From assembly GCA_026785865.1 (NCBI GenBank), contig JAJAZG010000413.1, positions 1-6,660 on the forward strand: a stretch of 6,660 nt of DNA, given 5' to 3'. This DNA comes from Pseudanabaena sp. CAN_BIN31. Its GTDB lineage: Bacteria; Cyanobacteriota; Cyanobacteriia; Pseudanabaenales; Pseudanabaenaceae. Numbering within the stretch: position 1 is the stretch's first letter; each line of letters begins with the position of its first letter. Of this stretch, positions 1 through 5,856 are shown one piece after another. Under the pieces are notes generated by a model. That model was not told the DNA's origin, did no database searches, and worked only from the letters and a program-made list of their open reading frames with translations. A program made the translations under genes and the position numbers.

Positions 1-19
1 ACACGCACAGCGTGCGTTT
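1..19. repeat. GC-rich hairpin at the window edge
   Basis: ACGCAC (3-8) and GTGCGT (12-17) form a perfect 6-bp inverted repeat around a 3-base AGC loop. The arms resemble the GCACGC/GCGTGC core of the larger hairpin at 5125-5161, so this may be a related element. The left flank lies outside the window, so its full extent cannot be judged. Confidence 0.4.
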
Positions 20-25
20 AAAGAA

Positions 26-48
26 GGCAAGGGGCTTAAGCCCCTTGT
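26..48. repeat. CTTAAG-centred palindromic repeat, copy 1
   Basis: A perfect 20-bp palindrome (28-47) has the form CAAGGGG-CTTAAG-CCCCTTG. It is flanked by GG on the left and T on the right, exactly as in the second copy at 599-621. It lies 10 bp past the sufE-like stop codon on that gene's downstream side and could fold into an 8-bp stem with a TTAA loop. A weak terminator role is possible, but the minus strand has only a short interrupted T stretch after it. Confidence 0.7.
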
Positions 49-57
49 TCCCTGAGA

Positions 58-498
58 TTAGCTAACACTGGGCAATTCAATCGCGATCGCTTGCTGTTGC
101 ATTTTGTTAAACACGTTATAAAAACCATTGGCACGCGAAGGCGTAAGACTCGCGACTAAACCTGTATCTTTAATGAAATCAGGCGTGAGCAACTCAATCT
201 CTTTTTGAGTCAAACCACCCATACACAAAGACAGCAAACCGACAAAACCTTTGCTAATCAAAGCATCAGAGTCACCAGCAAACACAACTCGCTCATTCTC
301 ATCTAGCTTGGCGACCACAAATACCTGCGAAACACATCCCTGCACTTTATTTTCAGGTACTTTAAGCACTTCTGGAAATTCGGCTAGCTTTTTACCATAT
401 AAAATCAATTGTTCGTAACGTTGTTTGGGATCGGTAAGCCTTTTAAATCGCTGGACAATGCGATCAATGGCTTCGGGTGAATGTGTCGAACTTGGCAT
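58..498 (-). CDS. sufE: SufE family sulfur acceptor for Fe-S cluster assembly
   Basis: The 146-residue product matches the SufE fold along its whole length. SufE proteins accept persulfide sulfur from the cysteine desulfurase SufS (or CsdA) and pass it to the SufBCD scaffold in the cytosol. Visible signatures are RYEQLILYGKKL (27-38), the active-site loop KVQGCVSQV (51-59) with Cys55 as the expected sulfur-accepting cysteine, and the C-terminal LTPSRANGF (118-126). A second cysteine, Cys92, lies in a hydrophobic helix. Length is typical of the family. The ATG start has no clear Shine-Dalgarno, as in many cyanobacterial genes. The gene is separated from the upstream Rieske gene by a strong terminator and a palindrome, so it probably has its own promoter. 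Whether this is a SUF-type or CsdE-type acceptor cannot be decided from the sequence. The family call is secure. Confidence 0.93.
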   Translation of the reverse strand: MPSSTHSPEAIDRIVQRFKRLTDPKQRYEQLILYGKKLAEFPEVLKVPENKVQGCVSQVFVVAKLDENERVVFAGDSDALISKGFVGLLSLCMGGLTQKEIELLTPDFIKDTGLVASLTPSRANGFYNVFNKMQQQAIAIELPSVS

Positions 499-542
499 TA
501 GCTTTGAAAATATTTAAAAAATAGACAGAAAATCTGAGCATT

Positions 543-548
543 ATTCTA
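543..548 (-). promoter_or_regulatory. Possible -10 element for sufE
   Basis: On the minus strand the hexamer TAGAAT (5 of 6 to TATAAT) lies 44 bp before the sufE start, in an AT-rich stretch. No convincing -35 hexamer is seen at the usual distance. The terminator at 628-669 cuts this gene off from upstream transcription, so a promoter is expected here. Confidence 0.25.
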
Positions 549-598
549 TTTTAAAGGATCTTAAAACATCTTTGTGGGGCGATCGCTTTTTCGTGGGA

Positions 599-621
599 GG
601 CAATGGGCTTAAGCCCATTGT
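599..621. repeat. CTTAAG-centred palindromic repeat, copy 2
   Basis: A perfect 20-bp palindrome (601-620) has the form CAATGGG-CTTAAG-CCCATTG. It differs from copy 1 (26-48) at two symmetric positions only: a G-C pair has become a T-A pair, so the palindrome stays perfect. The flanking GG and T are shared. It sits between the terminator at 628-669 and sufE. Confidence 0.75.
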
Positions 622-627
622 CTAAAT

Positions 628-669
628 AAAAAAGCACCCTAACCAATTAGTTGATTAGGGTGCTTTTTT
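628..669. terminator. Bidirectional rho-independent terminator
   Basis: A perfect 15-bp inverted repeat pairs AAAAAAGCACCCTAA (628-642) with TTAGGGTGCTTTTTT (655-669) around a 12-base loop. Each strand has a GC-containing stem followed by a run of six T, so it can stop transcription in both directions. On the minus strand it lies 20 bp after the Rieske gene stop codon and insulates sufE from that transcript. Confidence 0.9.
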
Positions 670-689
670 AGGAGATCGTAGCGATCACG

Positions 690-1055
690 TTAGACATTAA
701 TAAAAAGATCTACACCTTCTTGAGTGACCGCAAAATTTGCCACATCAGTCGGTCCTTTGCCCATAGCCATCATGTTCTTCGCAAAATCAGGCAATGGAAT
801 ACCCACAAAGGATTCTACCCATTCAACATTTTTACCAGTACAAATTTCAAACTTAGAACCATGAAAGGGGCAGGTAATCACGCCGTTTTCAAATTTGCCT
901 TTAGCCATGGGTAGTCCAAAGTGAGGGCATTTATTGGCGATCGCGCAATATTTGTCGCCAACTTTGGCAACGAGGACAGTCTGTCCATTAGCCTTAGCTT
1001 TCAGGACTTTACCAGCATTGATATCAGCAGTGGACGCAATTTTGACCTTAGACAT
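690..1055 (-). CDS. Small Rieske [2Fe-2S] ferredoxin-like protein
   Basis: The 121-residue product is a single Rieske domain. The two cluster-binding motifs are complete: C43-P-H45 in NKCPHFG and C62-P-F-H65 in TCPFHGSKFE, spaced as in soluble Rieske ferredoxins. The pattern CPHFG...CPFHGSKF resembles the Rieske ferredoxins of dioxygenases and NirD-like proteins rather than the cytochrome b6f subunit PetC, which has a membrane anchor and disulfide cysteines not seen here. There is no signal peptide, so the protein is probably cytosolic and carries electrons or serves as a subunit; its partner is not encoded here. The ATG start lacks a Shine-Dalgarno. It lies 79 bp after the SPOR gene on the same strand with no terminator between, and ends in the strong terminator at 628-669. 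Specific partner unknown. Confidence 0.9.
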   Translation of the reverse strand: MSKVKIASTADINAGKVLKAKANGQTVLVAKVGDKYCAIANKCPHFGLPMAKGKFENGVITCPFHGSKFEICTGKNVEWVESFVGIPLPDFAKNMMAMGKGPTDVANFAVTQEGVDLFINV

Positions 1056-1088
1056 TTTATTGGGATGATAACGGTTTAATTAGGGAAA

Positions 1089-1094
1089 ACTATA
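1089..1094 (-). promoter_or_regulatory. Possible -10 element for the Rieske gene
   Basis: On the minus strand TATAGT (5 of 6 to TATAAT) lies about 33 bp before the Rieske start codon. A matching -35 is not apparent, so this is weak support for a separate promoter. Read-through from the sigma-like/SPOR operon is the alternative. Confidence 0.22.
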
Positions 1095-1134
1095 TCACGG
1101 CTATTTTGCGAGAACGTGAAATGTATTACGGAAT

Positions 1135-2652
1135 TTATTCAATTCTGGCAGGAATACCTTGACGGCGCAATTGCTCAATGCGGTTTTGAGCCGCACTAGG
1201 ATCTCGGTAAGCACCAATTTGCACTTGTCCGTCACTTGGGCGCACATACGCATCTTTGAACACTTGTTGAGCGCTAGCAGCATAGTTAGTTTCTACAACC
1301 ACACGATAGCTACTTGGAGCAGGAGATACACTTGCAGTCGATGAGTCAGGAGCGGATGACAAGGGCGCAGCATACTTCACCGCAGTATTTCTGCGTGGAG
1401 CAACATAGGCGGGAACGCTAGGAGCATCAACAGCAGTGGTCGGCTTTGCTGGACTATTAGACCTGTTAGTTGAACTGCGCGGTGGACTATAGGAGGTCGC
1501 AGGAGCAGATTCTCTAGCCGCAGGTGGACTGTAGCTACGCTCTAAGGGTGCTAAAGCTGGTGGTAGCGGTGCGACTGAAATTGAAGGAAATGCAGTTGAT
1601 GGCAAGGTGCGTAAGGGTGTACTTGGCACAAAGGTACTACTTGGTGCAAATAAAGATGATGACTTTGTTGATGGATTGGCTAATAGGTTTTTGGGGGAAT
1701 TAGTTAGCGCTTTATTATTTTTAGTCAAGCCGTCAATTGTTTGATTTGACTGAGTTTTATCAGATGCAAAAGGTACAAAACTCAAGGAGTCACTCGCTTT
1801 TTGCTGATTTTGCAAATTAATATCGCTGCCTAAATCTGAATTTTTCCCATCAGCTTGAGAAGACTTTGGGCGTGCTTCAGGTTTGAAAAGTTTCATCACA
1901 CCAGATGGATCGACCATAAGATAGCCGATCGCTGCACTAGAGCAGAGCAATAATAACAGCGAAATAATCCCCACAGGATTCATCAAACTGCGTAAGCCAC
2001 TTTTTTCGTTTGGTGCGCTGGGAATTGGGTATGCAACTTCTTGATCTTGATCGATGGAGTCTTGATAATGATCGCCATAATCATTGGCAAAGCTTTGTAA
2101 AATCTCATCATCATCGCGTTCAGGCACTTTTGCCGAGTTGAGACCCATTGTGGAATTGCCATAGCCATTCCTATCTTGATCGTAGGCGGTATCTTCCAAG
2201 TTTTCTAGGCTGTGGAGATTTTCTAACCCTCTAAAATTATGTAACTCGGCTGTAGATATATTTATTGGTGGGCTTATCGATGGACTTGATGCTGATATTT
2301 TCCCCATGGCTGGCATCATCGGCATTTGGATAGTTCGGCGATCGCTATTAGTTTCGGCGATCGGCTCAATCGGTAATAGTGCATCTGACAAACTGGGCGA
2401 TGTCCAGATCGATTGAGTCGAGATGGCGCGGGGTCTGAAGGGATTGAGGTAAGAAATTGTTTGACCGTTGGCTTGCCAGTGGCGATAACGATCTAGCTCG
2501 TCATTGAGGTTCGCATCCAACTCAGTCAACGCTGTTTGCAAGACTGATGATTGAGCGATCGCTGATAGCAGAGAGCCAGTCTCTATGTCAGTGACTCTGT
2601 GGTTGGCTGTTTTGGAAATAGTTGGAGAGATGGTGGGACTCAATGTTTGCAT
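1135..2652 (-). CDS. Single-pass membrane protein with C-terminal SPOR domain, partner of the sigma-like gene
   Basis: The 505-residue product has four parts. Residues 1-220 are hydrophilic and acidic, with a helical stretch at about 25-60 containing LDANLNDELDRYR (45-57). Residues 226-246 form one strongly hydrophobic segment (GIISLLLLLCSSAAIGYLMV in part) with no signal-peptide context, so a bitopic membrane protein is expected. Residues about 260-448 are a low-complexity linker rich in Ser, Pro, Ala and Thr. Residues 449-505 resemble a SPOR repeat, ending in VQIGAYRDPSAAQNRIEQLR and a short last strand. SPOR domains bind glycan strands lacking stem peptides in the cell wall, so the C-terminus is probably periplasmic; charges flanking the membrane segment do not settle the orientation. 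The ATG start is supported by GAGG 8 bases upstream, overlapping the sigma-like stop codon. Its role is inferred: envelope or division protein, or a membrane-bound regulator of the sigma-like protein. Confidence 0.85.
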   Translation of the reverse strand: MQTLSPTISPTISKTANHRVTDIETGSLLSAIAQSSVLQTALTELDANLNDELDRYRHWQANGQTISYLNPFRPRAISTQSIWTSPSLSDALLPIEPIAETNSDRRTIQMPMMPAMGKISASSPSISPPINISTAELHNFRGLENLHSLENLEDTAYDQDRNGYGNSTMGLNSAKVPERDDDEILQSFANDYGDHYQDSIDQDQEVAYPIPSAPNEKSGLRSLMNPVGIISLLLLLCSSAAIGYLMVDPSGVMKLFKPEARPKSSQADGKNSDLGSDINLQNQQKASDSLSFVPFASDKTQSNQTIDGLTKNNKALTNSPKNLLANPSTKSSSLFAPSSTFVPSTPLRTLPSTAFPSISVAPLPPALAPLERSYSPPAARESAPATSYSPPRSSTNRSNSPAKPTTAVDAPSVPAYVAPRRNTAVKYAAPLSSAPDSSTASVSPAPSSYRVVVETNYAASAQQVFKDAYVRPSDGQVQIGAYRDPSAAQNRIEQLRRQGIPARIE

Positions 2653-2658
2653 AATCTT

Positions 2659-2664
2659 TACCTC
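2659..2664 (-). promoter_or_regulatory. Shine-Dalgarno of the SPOR gene overlapping the upstream stop codon
   Basis: Minus-strand GAGGTA, with its GAGG core 8 bases before the ATG at 2652, overlaps the TGA stop (2663-2665) of the sigma-like gene. It is the only clear Shine-Dalgarno in the window. The overlap suggests translational coupling, so the two proteins would be made in linked amounts. Confidence 0.7.
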
Positions 2665-3289
2665 AGGCAGTAACGGCGGGTTGAGCTAGGTAAATGTCTC
2701 GAATGTCTTCGGGAAGGGCTTCTTCTAGGGCATGATAAGCCTTAACTAGAAGCTGCTTAACATCACTAGCAGAGATGTTTTCGCCTTCAGCATGTAAATA
2801 AGCGGCGATGCGCGTATGGCTCCAATGAAAAGTTTGGGACAACAATAGTATCAGACGCAAGTTGCCAGCCATTTGATTCAGACCTTGATTAAGGTAGCAC
2901 CAAAATACGGGCGGTGTATCTTTTAGCGAATATTGAATATCTTCAACAGGTGGCACTTCGGCGCGATTGATCATCATTGCAGCGATATTAATTAGCCAGC
3001 TTTGCAAGGATAGGTGCGGCTTAGTTACCCGCAAATCTAGCACTCGCATTTCGTGGTAAATATATTCCCAAGTTTTTACGAATAAATAATCTGATTGCAC
3101 TGGCGATCGCGTGGCCGTACCAATCAGGGTATATAGCACTTGTCCATAGCGACAAAAAATCGCGGCAAAATATTGACCCTCTTCAGGATGTCTTTGAAAT
3201 AGCGTCACGAGTTCGCGATCGCTTTTCTGAAAAAGCGCCTGAATTTTAGGGTGATGAATTTCGGGAAGGGGAGGAAGCTGCACGGTCAC
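2663..3289 (-). CDS. Divergent sigma-70-family-like protein
   Basis: The 208-residue product has the layout of a short sigma factor of ECF type. Residues about 25-90 resemble region 2: LVTLFQRH, then FAAIFCRYGQVLYTL and a helix ending WEYIYHEMRVLD. Residues about 131-192 resemble region 4: LRLILLLSQTFHWSHTRIAAYL, then SDVKQLLVKAYHALEEAL, a helix-turn-helix pattern. Two features are unusual. The acidic signature usual in region 2.2 is poorly kept, and the segment between the two putative region-4 helices (HAEGENIS) is about five residues longer than typical. It may therefore be a true alternative sigma factor or a sigma-like regulator that has lost promoter recognition. The start shown is GTG at 3287-3289; a second in-frame GTG at 3281-3283 is equally possible, and neither has a Shine-Dalgarno. 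It is followed after 10 bp by the SPOR gene and is almost certainly co-transcribed with it. Confidence 0.78.
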   Translation of the reverse strand: MTVQLPPLPEIHHPKIQALFQKSDRELVTLFQRHPEEGQYFAAIFCRYGQVLYTLIGTATRSPVQSDYLFVKTWEYIYHEMRVLDLRVTKPHLSLQSWLINIAAMMINRAEVPPVEDIQYSLKDTPPVFWCYLNQGLNQMAGNLRLILLLSQTFHWSHTRIAAYLHAEGENISASDVKQLLVKAYHALEEALPEDIRDIYLAQPAVTA

Positions 3290-3333
3290 GGCTATTGCTA
3301 GCTCACTTTTTGATTTTCAAATTTGATGCACAC

Positions 3334-3361
3334 ATACTAGCAGCAAAGTATGATAACGCAA
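3334..3361 (-). promoter_or_regulatory. Candidate promoter for the sigma-like/SPOR operon
   Basis: On the minus strand TTGCGT (3356-3361) and TAGTAT (3334-3339) are separated by 16 bp and lie 45 to 72 bp before the GTG start. The match to a housekeeping promoter is only partial. A plus-strand TATGAT (3349-3354) overlaps it and could serve as a -10 for the divergent pseudouridine synthase gene, so the two promoters may overlap. Confidence 0.28.
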
Positions 3362-3389
3362 CCCGTACTTCGTACTAATTGTTTTCATT

Positions 3390-3438
3390 AGCCGAAAAGG
3401 TAAAGGCGGCGCATCGCGCCGCCCTTACCTTTTCGGCT
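3390..3438. repeat. 49-bp nested palindrome with GGCGGCGC core
   Basis: Outer arms AGCCGAAAAGGTAA (3390-3403) and its exact complement (3425-3438) enclose inner arms GGCGGCGC (3405-3412) and GCGCCGCC (3416-3423). There is one A-C mismatch between the stems and an ATC loop. The whole element folds into a 22-bp hairpin. It lies in the divergent intergenic region, ending 18 bp before the pseudouridine synthase start codon, so it would sit in that gene's leader if transcription starts near 3349-3354. The core reappears at 5902-5918. Confidence 0.85.
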
Positions 3439-3456
3439 TTGATTTAAAGTTTTAAG

Positions 3457-5106
3457 ATGAATAAAAATCAAGAAGTAACCTATTGGTATGAGGGCATTTG
3501 TCCTTACAGTGGCGAAAGATTGCGATTGCCGAGAACTTTACAGGTTGAGGCGATCGCCAAAGATTTGATGCAAGAACTCGCTCAAACTATTTCCACTGAA
3601 GGAAAAATGTATGGAATCTTATTAACAGAATCGGCAACGGGAGAACAGATAATTCTCAAAGCTTTTTCAGGATTGCTAAATGGAGAAAGTCAAATCATAG
3701 GATGGGTTCCCAAAATTGCAGGACGGGAAAAGGTCGCAATGGCAGAATCGATCGCCCTGAATAAACTAGCTACGATCAAGCAAGAACTGATTGCATTAAG
3801 CCAAATTCCTGAACGTTTAGAATACGCGCGAAGGTCGCCAGAATATGAATCTCAATTACAAGCTTTACGCGATCGCCATCAAATTTCTAAACAACATCGA
3901 CAAGTTAAGCGATCGCTAAATGAGGAGATAAATTCCCAAGATTTAGATCGAGAAAGTCAACTCGAAAAGATGGCAAGGCGTGATTTTAAACGCGATCGCG
4001 ATCTAGCTTTATTACCGTTAAAAGAGGCGATCGCTAAAGCTGATGCTCAAATGATTTTTCTTAAACAAGAACGTCGAGAACTATCCCGAACTTTGCAAAC
4101 ACAGATGCATCAGGCCTATGTCTTGACTAATTTTGCAGGGGAAACGCGATCGCTGCGGCAGTTGATTACAGAAGGAGCGATGCCAACGGGAATGGGCGAC
4201 TGTTGCGCTCCGAAGTTATTGGATTATGCAGCGACGAATAATCTCACACCTCTAGCAATGGCAGAATTTTGGTACGGAAAGCCCTCGCCTGACGGATACA
4301 AAGTTCAGGGTGAGTTTTATGGTGCTTGTGTGGAGCGGTGTCAGCCTTTGATGGGATTTTTATTGTCAGGAAGGCGATCGCTTCCCGATCCTCTTAAAAA
4401 GGAACAAGAGCAAATCCCCCTTTTTAAGGGGGAAGAAATACAAGTCCCCCTTTTTAAGGGGGATTTAGGGGGATCTCTTCCAGTTATTTACGAAGATGAA
4501 TATCTAATTGCGATCGCAAAACCCGCAGGCTTACTATCTGTCCCCGGTCGCTATCTTGATACTCAGGATAGTGTTTACAGCCGTTTATGTCAGTATTTTG
4601 GCGATACAATATCACTTTATCCAGTCCATCGCCTTGATCGCCAAACATCAGGGATTTTATTATTTGCTCGCGATCTTGATTCTCTTCGTAATCTGCATCA
4701 GCAATTTCAACAAAGAAAAATCCATAAGGTCTATGAAGCATTGCTATCGGGAAAATGCGAGAAAGATCGCGGTGTGATTGATTTGCCATTGTGGGGTAAT
4801 CCTGAAAATCGCCCCTATCAACAGGTTGATTTTGAGCGTGGTAAGCCTAGCGTTACTGAGTTTCAAATAGTAGGACATGAAGCCCACTATTCAAGAATTG
4901 AATTTGTTCCCTTGACGGGGCGCACGCACCAATTGCGAGTTCATGCTGCCGATCCGCGAGGTTTAGGGCTGACGATTTTAGGCGATCGCCTTTATGGTTG
5001 TCGTGCTGCAACTGATCGCCTACATCTTCATGCGCGTGAGCTAACTTTTGTACATCCGCGATCGCAAGAAGTAATTCATTTGCAAATACCAGTTCCTTTC
5101 ACATAA
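3457..5106 (+). CDS. RluA-family pseudouridine synthase with long N-terminal extension
   Basis: Residues about 342-548 form the RluA-type catalytic domain, which turns uridine into pseudouridine in rRNA or tRNA. Visible motifs are VIYEDEYLIAIAKPAGLLSVPG (343-364, in part), HRLDRQTSG (391-399) with Asp394 as the expected catalytic aspartate, and LTGRTHQLRVH (486-496). The first 310 residues are an extension: a start with CPYSGERLRLP (15-25), a charged, probably coiled-coil region at about 100-220, and a cysteine-bearing segment with GDCCAPKLLDYA (247-258), LAMAEFWYG and FYGACVERC (287-295). The four cysteines could bind a metal; this is inference. No S4 domain is seen. Comparable long RluA proteins occur in other bacteria, as I recall them. 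Residues 319-340 are encoded by an in-frame cyanobacterial repeat. The ATG start is fixed by an in-frame stop four codons upstream. The RNA target is not predictable. Confidence 0.9.
   Translation: MNKNQEVTYWYEGICPYSGERLRLPRTLQVEAIAKDLMQELAQTISTEGKMYGILLTESATGEQIILKAFSGLLNGESQIIGWVPKIAGREKVAMAESIALNKLATIKQELIALSQIPERLEYARRSPEYESQLQALRDRHQISKQHRQVKRSLNEEINSQDLDRESQLEKMARRDFKRDRDLALLPLKEAIAKADAQMIFLKQERRELSRTLQTQMHQAYVLTNFAGETRSLRQLITEGAMPTGMGDCCAPKLLDYAATNNLTPLAMAEFWYGKPSPDGYKVQGEFYGACVERCQPLMGFLLSGRRSLPDPLKKEQEQIPLFKGEEIQVPLFKGDLGGSLPVIYEDEYLIAIAKPAGLLSVPGRYLDTQDSVYSRLCQYFGDTISLYPVHRLDRQTSGILLFARDLDSLRNLHQQFQQRKIHKVYEALLSGKCEKDRGVIDLPLWGNPENRPYQQVDFERGKPSVTEFQIVGHEAHYSRIEFVPLTGRTHQLRVHAADPRGLGLTILGDRLYGCRAATDRLHLHARELTFVHPRSQEVIHLQIPVPFT
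4411..4474. repeat. In-frame CCCCCTTTTTAAGGGGG repeat, two tandem units, inside the pseudouridine synthase gene
   Basis: CCCCCTTTTTAAGGGGG occurs at 4416-4432 and again at 4446-4462, exactly 30 bp apart; the second unit continues with ATTTAGGGGGAT (4463-4474). Each unit can fold as a 5-bp or longer GC stem. The 30-bp period keeps the reading frame and yields QIPLFKGEEI then QVPLFKGDLGGS (residues 319-340). I recall this repeat as common in cyanobacterial intergenic DNA. It lies exactly at the linker between the N-terminal extension and the catalytic domain. Confidence 0.88.
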
Positions 5107-5124
5107 AATTTTTAAGTAGTTCAA

Positions 5125-5161
5125 AAAGCTGTAGCGCACGCTGCGCGTGCGCTACAGCTTT
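5125..5161. terminator. 17-bp perfect hairpin after the pseudouridine synthase gene, repeat-like
   Basis: AAAGCTGTAGCGCACGC (5125-5141) pairs perfectly with its complement at 5145-5161 around a 3-base TGC loop. It starts 19 bp after the stop codon and is followed by GGGTTTTATTAT, a broken T-run. A terminator role for the plus-strand gene is likely, but the very long perfect stem and GCACGC core, also seen at 3-17, suggest it belongs to a dispersed palindrome family as well. A TATACT (5171-5176) just beyond it could be a -10 for the next gene. Confidence 0.7.
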
Positions 5162-5234
5162 GGGTTTTATTATACTTAAAAGTTTTGCATGAAAGCTGTA
5201 ATATCGTTAGTGACTATCAAGATATTAAAAAATT

Positions 5235-5852
5235 ATGGCGCGTTATACACTTGCCCAAAGCCCCGAAGTTGTCCTGACCGTTGCTGGTAAAGATTCGCCA
5301 AAAGCACGCGAAAAGGCGATGGCAGAACTGATGGAATTAATGGACTCAGGCAAACTCGACACCGATCTTGCTGATGGCTTTAGTCCTGACCAATTCATCG
5401 AAATCAAAGAGCTTGCTATGTCTGAAGAGCGCGAAGATCCGATTACCCAAGCAGTTCAAGTCCTCAATAACCTTGCTACCTTGAAAATTAAAACTCAAGA
5501 ATTACGTTCCGATGCGATGCAGGTGCGATCGCAGATTGACATCTTGTTTAGCGACGAGATCGTCTCTGAGGAGCAAATTAATAACCTTAAGGAAGGCTTT
5601 AAAGTCCTTAAAAGTTTCGCGCAGCTTAATATGAAATTTTTGGATGCGCGATCGCAAGCTGAAAATGCGCGTCAAGTTCTCGATGAAGCATTAAAGTCCC
5701 CAAATTCAGAAGTCAAAGCGACTGTTGAATCTCCTATTGAAATTATCAGTGATACTTTACCTGAAGCTCTAAATGTAGAGGAGCCTGTCACTGAAGCGAT
5801 CGTCGAAGTCCAAATTCCAGTCGAAAAATCGACTAAATCTTCCAAAAAATAA
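5235..5852 (+). CDS. Conserved-looking hypothetical protein, acidic and helical
   Basis: I do not recognise a family for this 205-residue protein. It has no cysteine or tryptophan, no signal peptide and no membrane segment, so it is probably cytosolic. Residues 1-20 (ARYTLAQSPEVVLTVAGK) look beta-like. Residues about 22-62 and 70-155 are rich in Glu, Lys, Leu and Ala and probably helical, with coiled-coil potential at about 72-105 and 113-152. The tail (156-196) is acidic and low in complexity with several Val-Glu-Glu or Pro stretches, and the end is basic (EKSTKSSKK). HIP1 sites at 5525-5532 and 5648-5655 show that the gene is native to the genome. The ATG start has no Shine-Dalgarno; the reading frame and codon use are convincing. 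It is followed after 4 bp by a 97-bp inverted-repeat element. Confidence 0.8.
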   Translation: MARYTLAQSPEVVLTVAGKDSPKAREKAMAELMELMDSGKLDTDLADGFSPDQFIEIKELAMSEEREDPITQAVQVLNNLATLKIKTQELRSDAMQVRSQIDILFSDEIVSEEQINNLKEGFKVLKSFAQLNMKFLDARSQAENARQVLDEALKSPNSEVKATVESPIEIISDTLPEALNVEEPVTEAIVEVQIPVEKSTKSSKK

Positions 5853-5856
5853 GAAA

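Noticed and set aside
599..669. Adjacent palindrome and hairpin considered as a riboswitch or attenuator for sufE
   Set aside because: The hairpin is a plain terminator for the upstream gene and the palindrome is a dispersed repeat; no aptamer-like conserved structure is visible.
674..686. GATCG-TAG-CGATC small inverted repeat after the Rieske stop
   Set aside because: Five-base arms containing CGATC are expected by chance in a HIP1-rich genome.
720..914. 64-residue plus-strand ORF
   Set aside because: It lies wholly opposite the Rieske gene, whose cluster motifs are complete; it is a shadow frame.
690..1055. Rieske gene considered as petC
   Set aside because: It lacks the N-terminal membrane helix and the disulfide cysteines of cytochrome b6f Rieske proteins, and is too short.
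1101..1344. Short ORFs on both strands over the end of the SPOR gene
   Set aside because: They overlap the SPOR coding region in other frames and have no recognisable content.
1983..2168. 61-residue minus-strand ORF
   Set aside because: It is another frame of the SPOR protein gene.
4411..4474. Tandem 30-bp units considered as a CRISPR-like array
   Set aside because: Only two units, no spacers of constant length, in frame within a gene, and no cas genes present.
4484..4789. ORFs of 101 residues (minus) and 89 residues (plus), the latter hydrophobic
   Set aside because: Both lie inside the catalytic domain of the pseudouridine synthase, which has intact motifs; the apparent membrane segments are frame artefacts.
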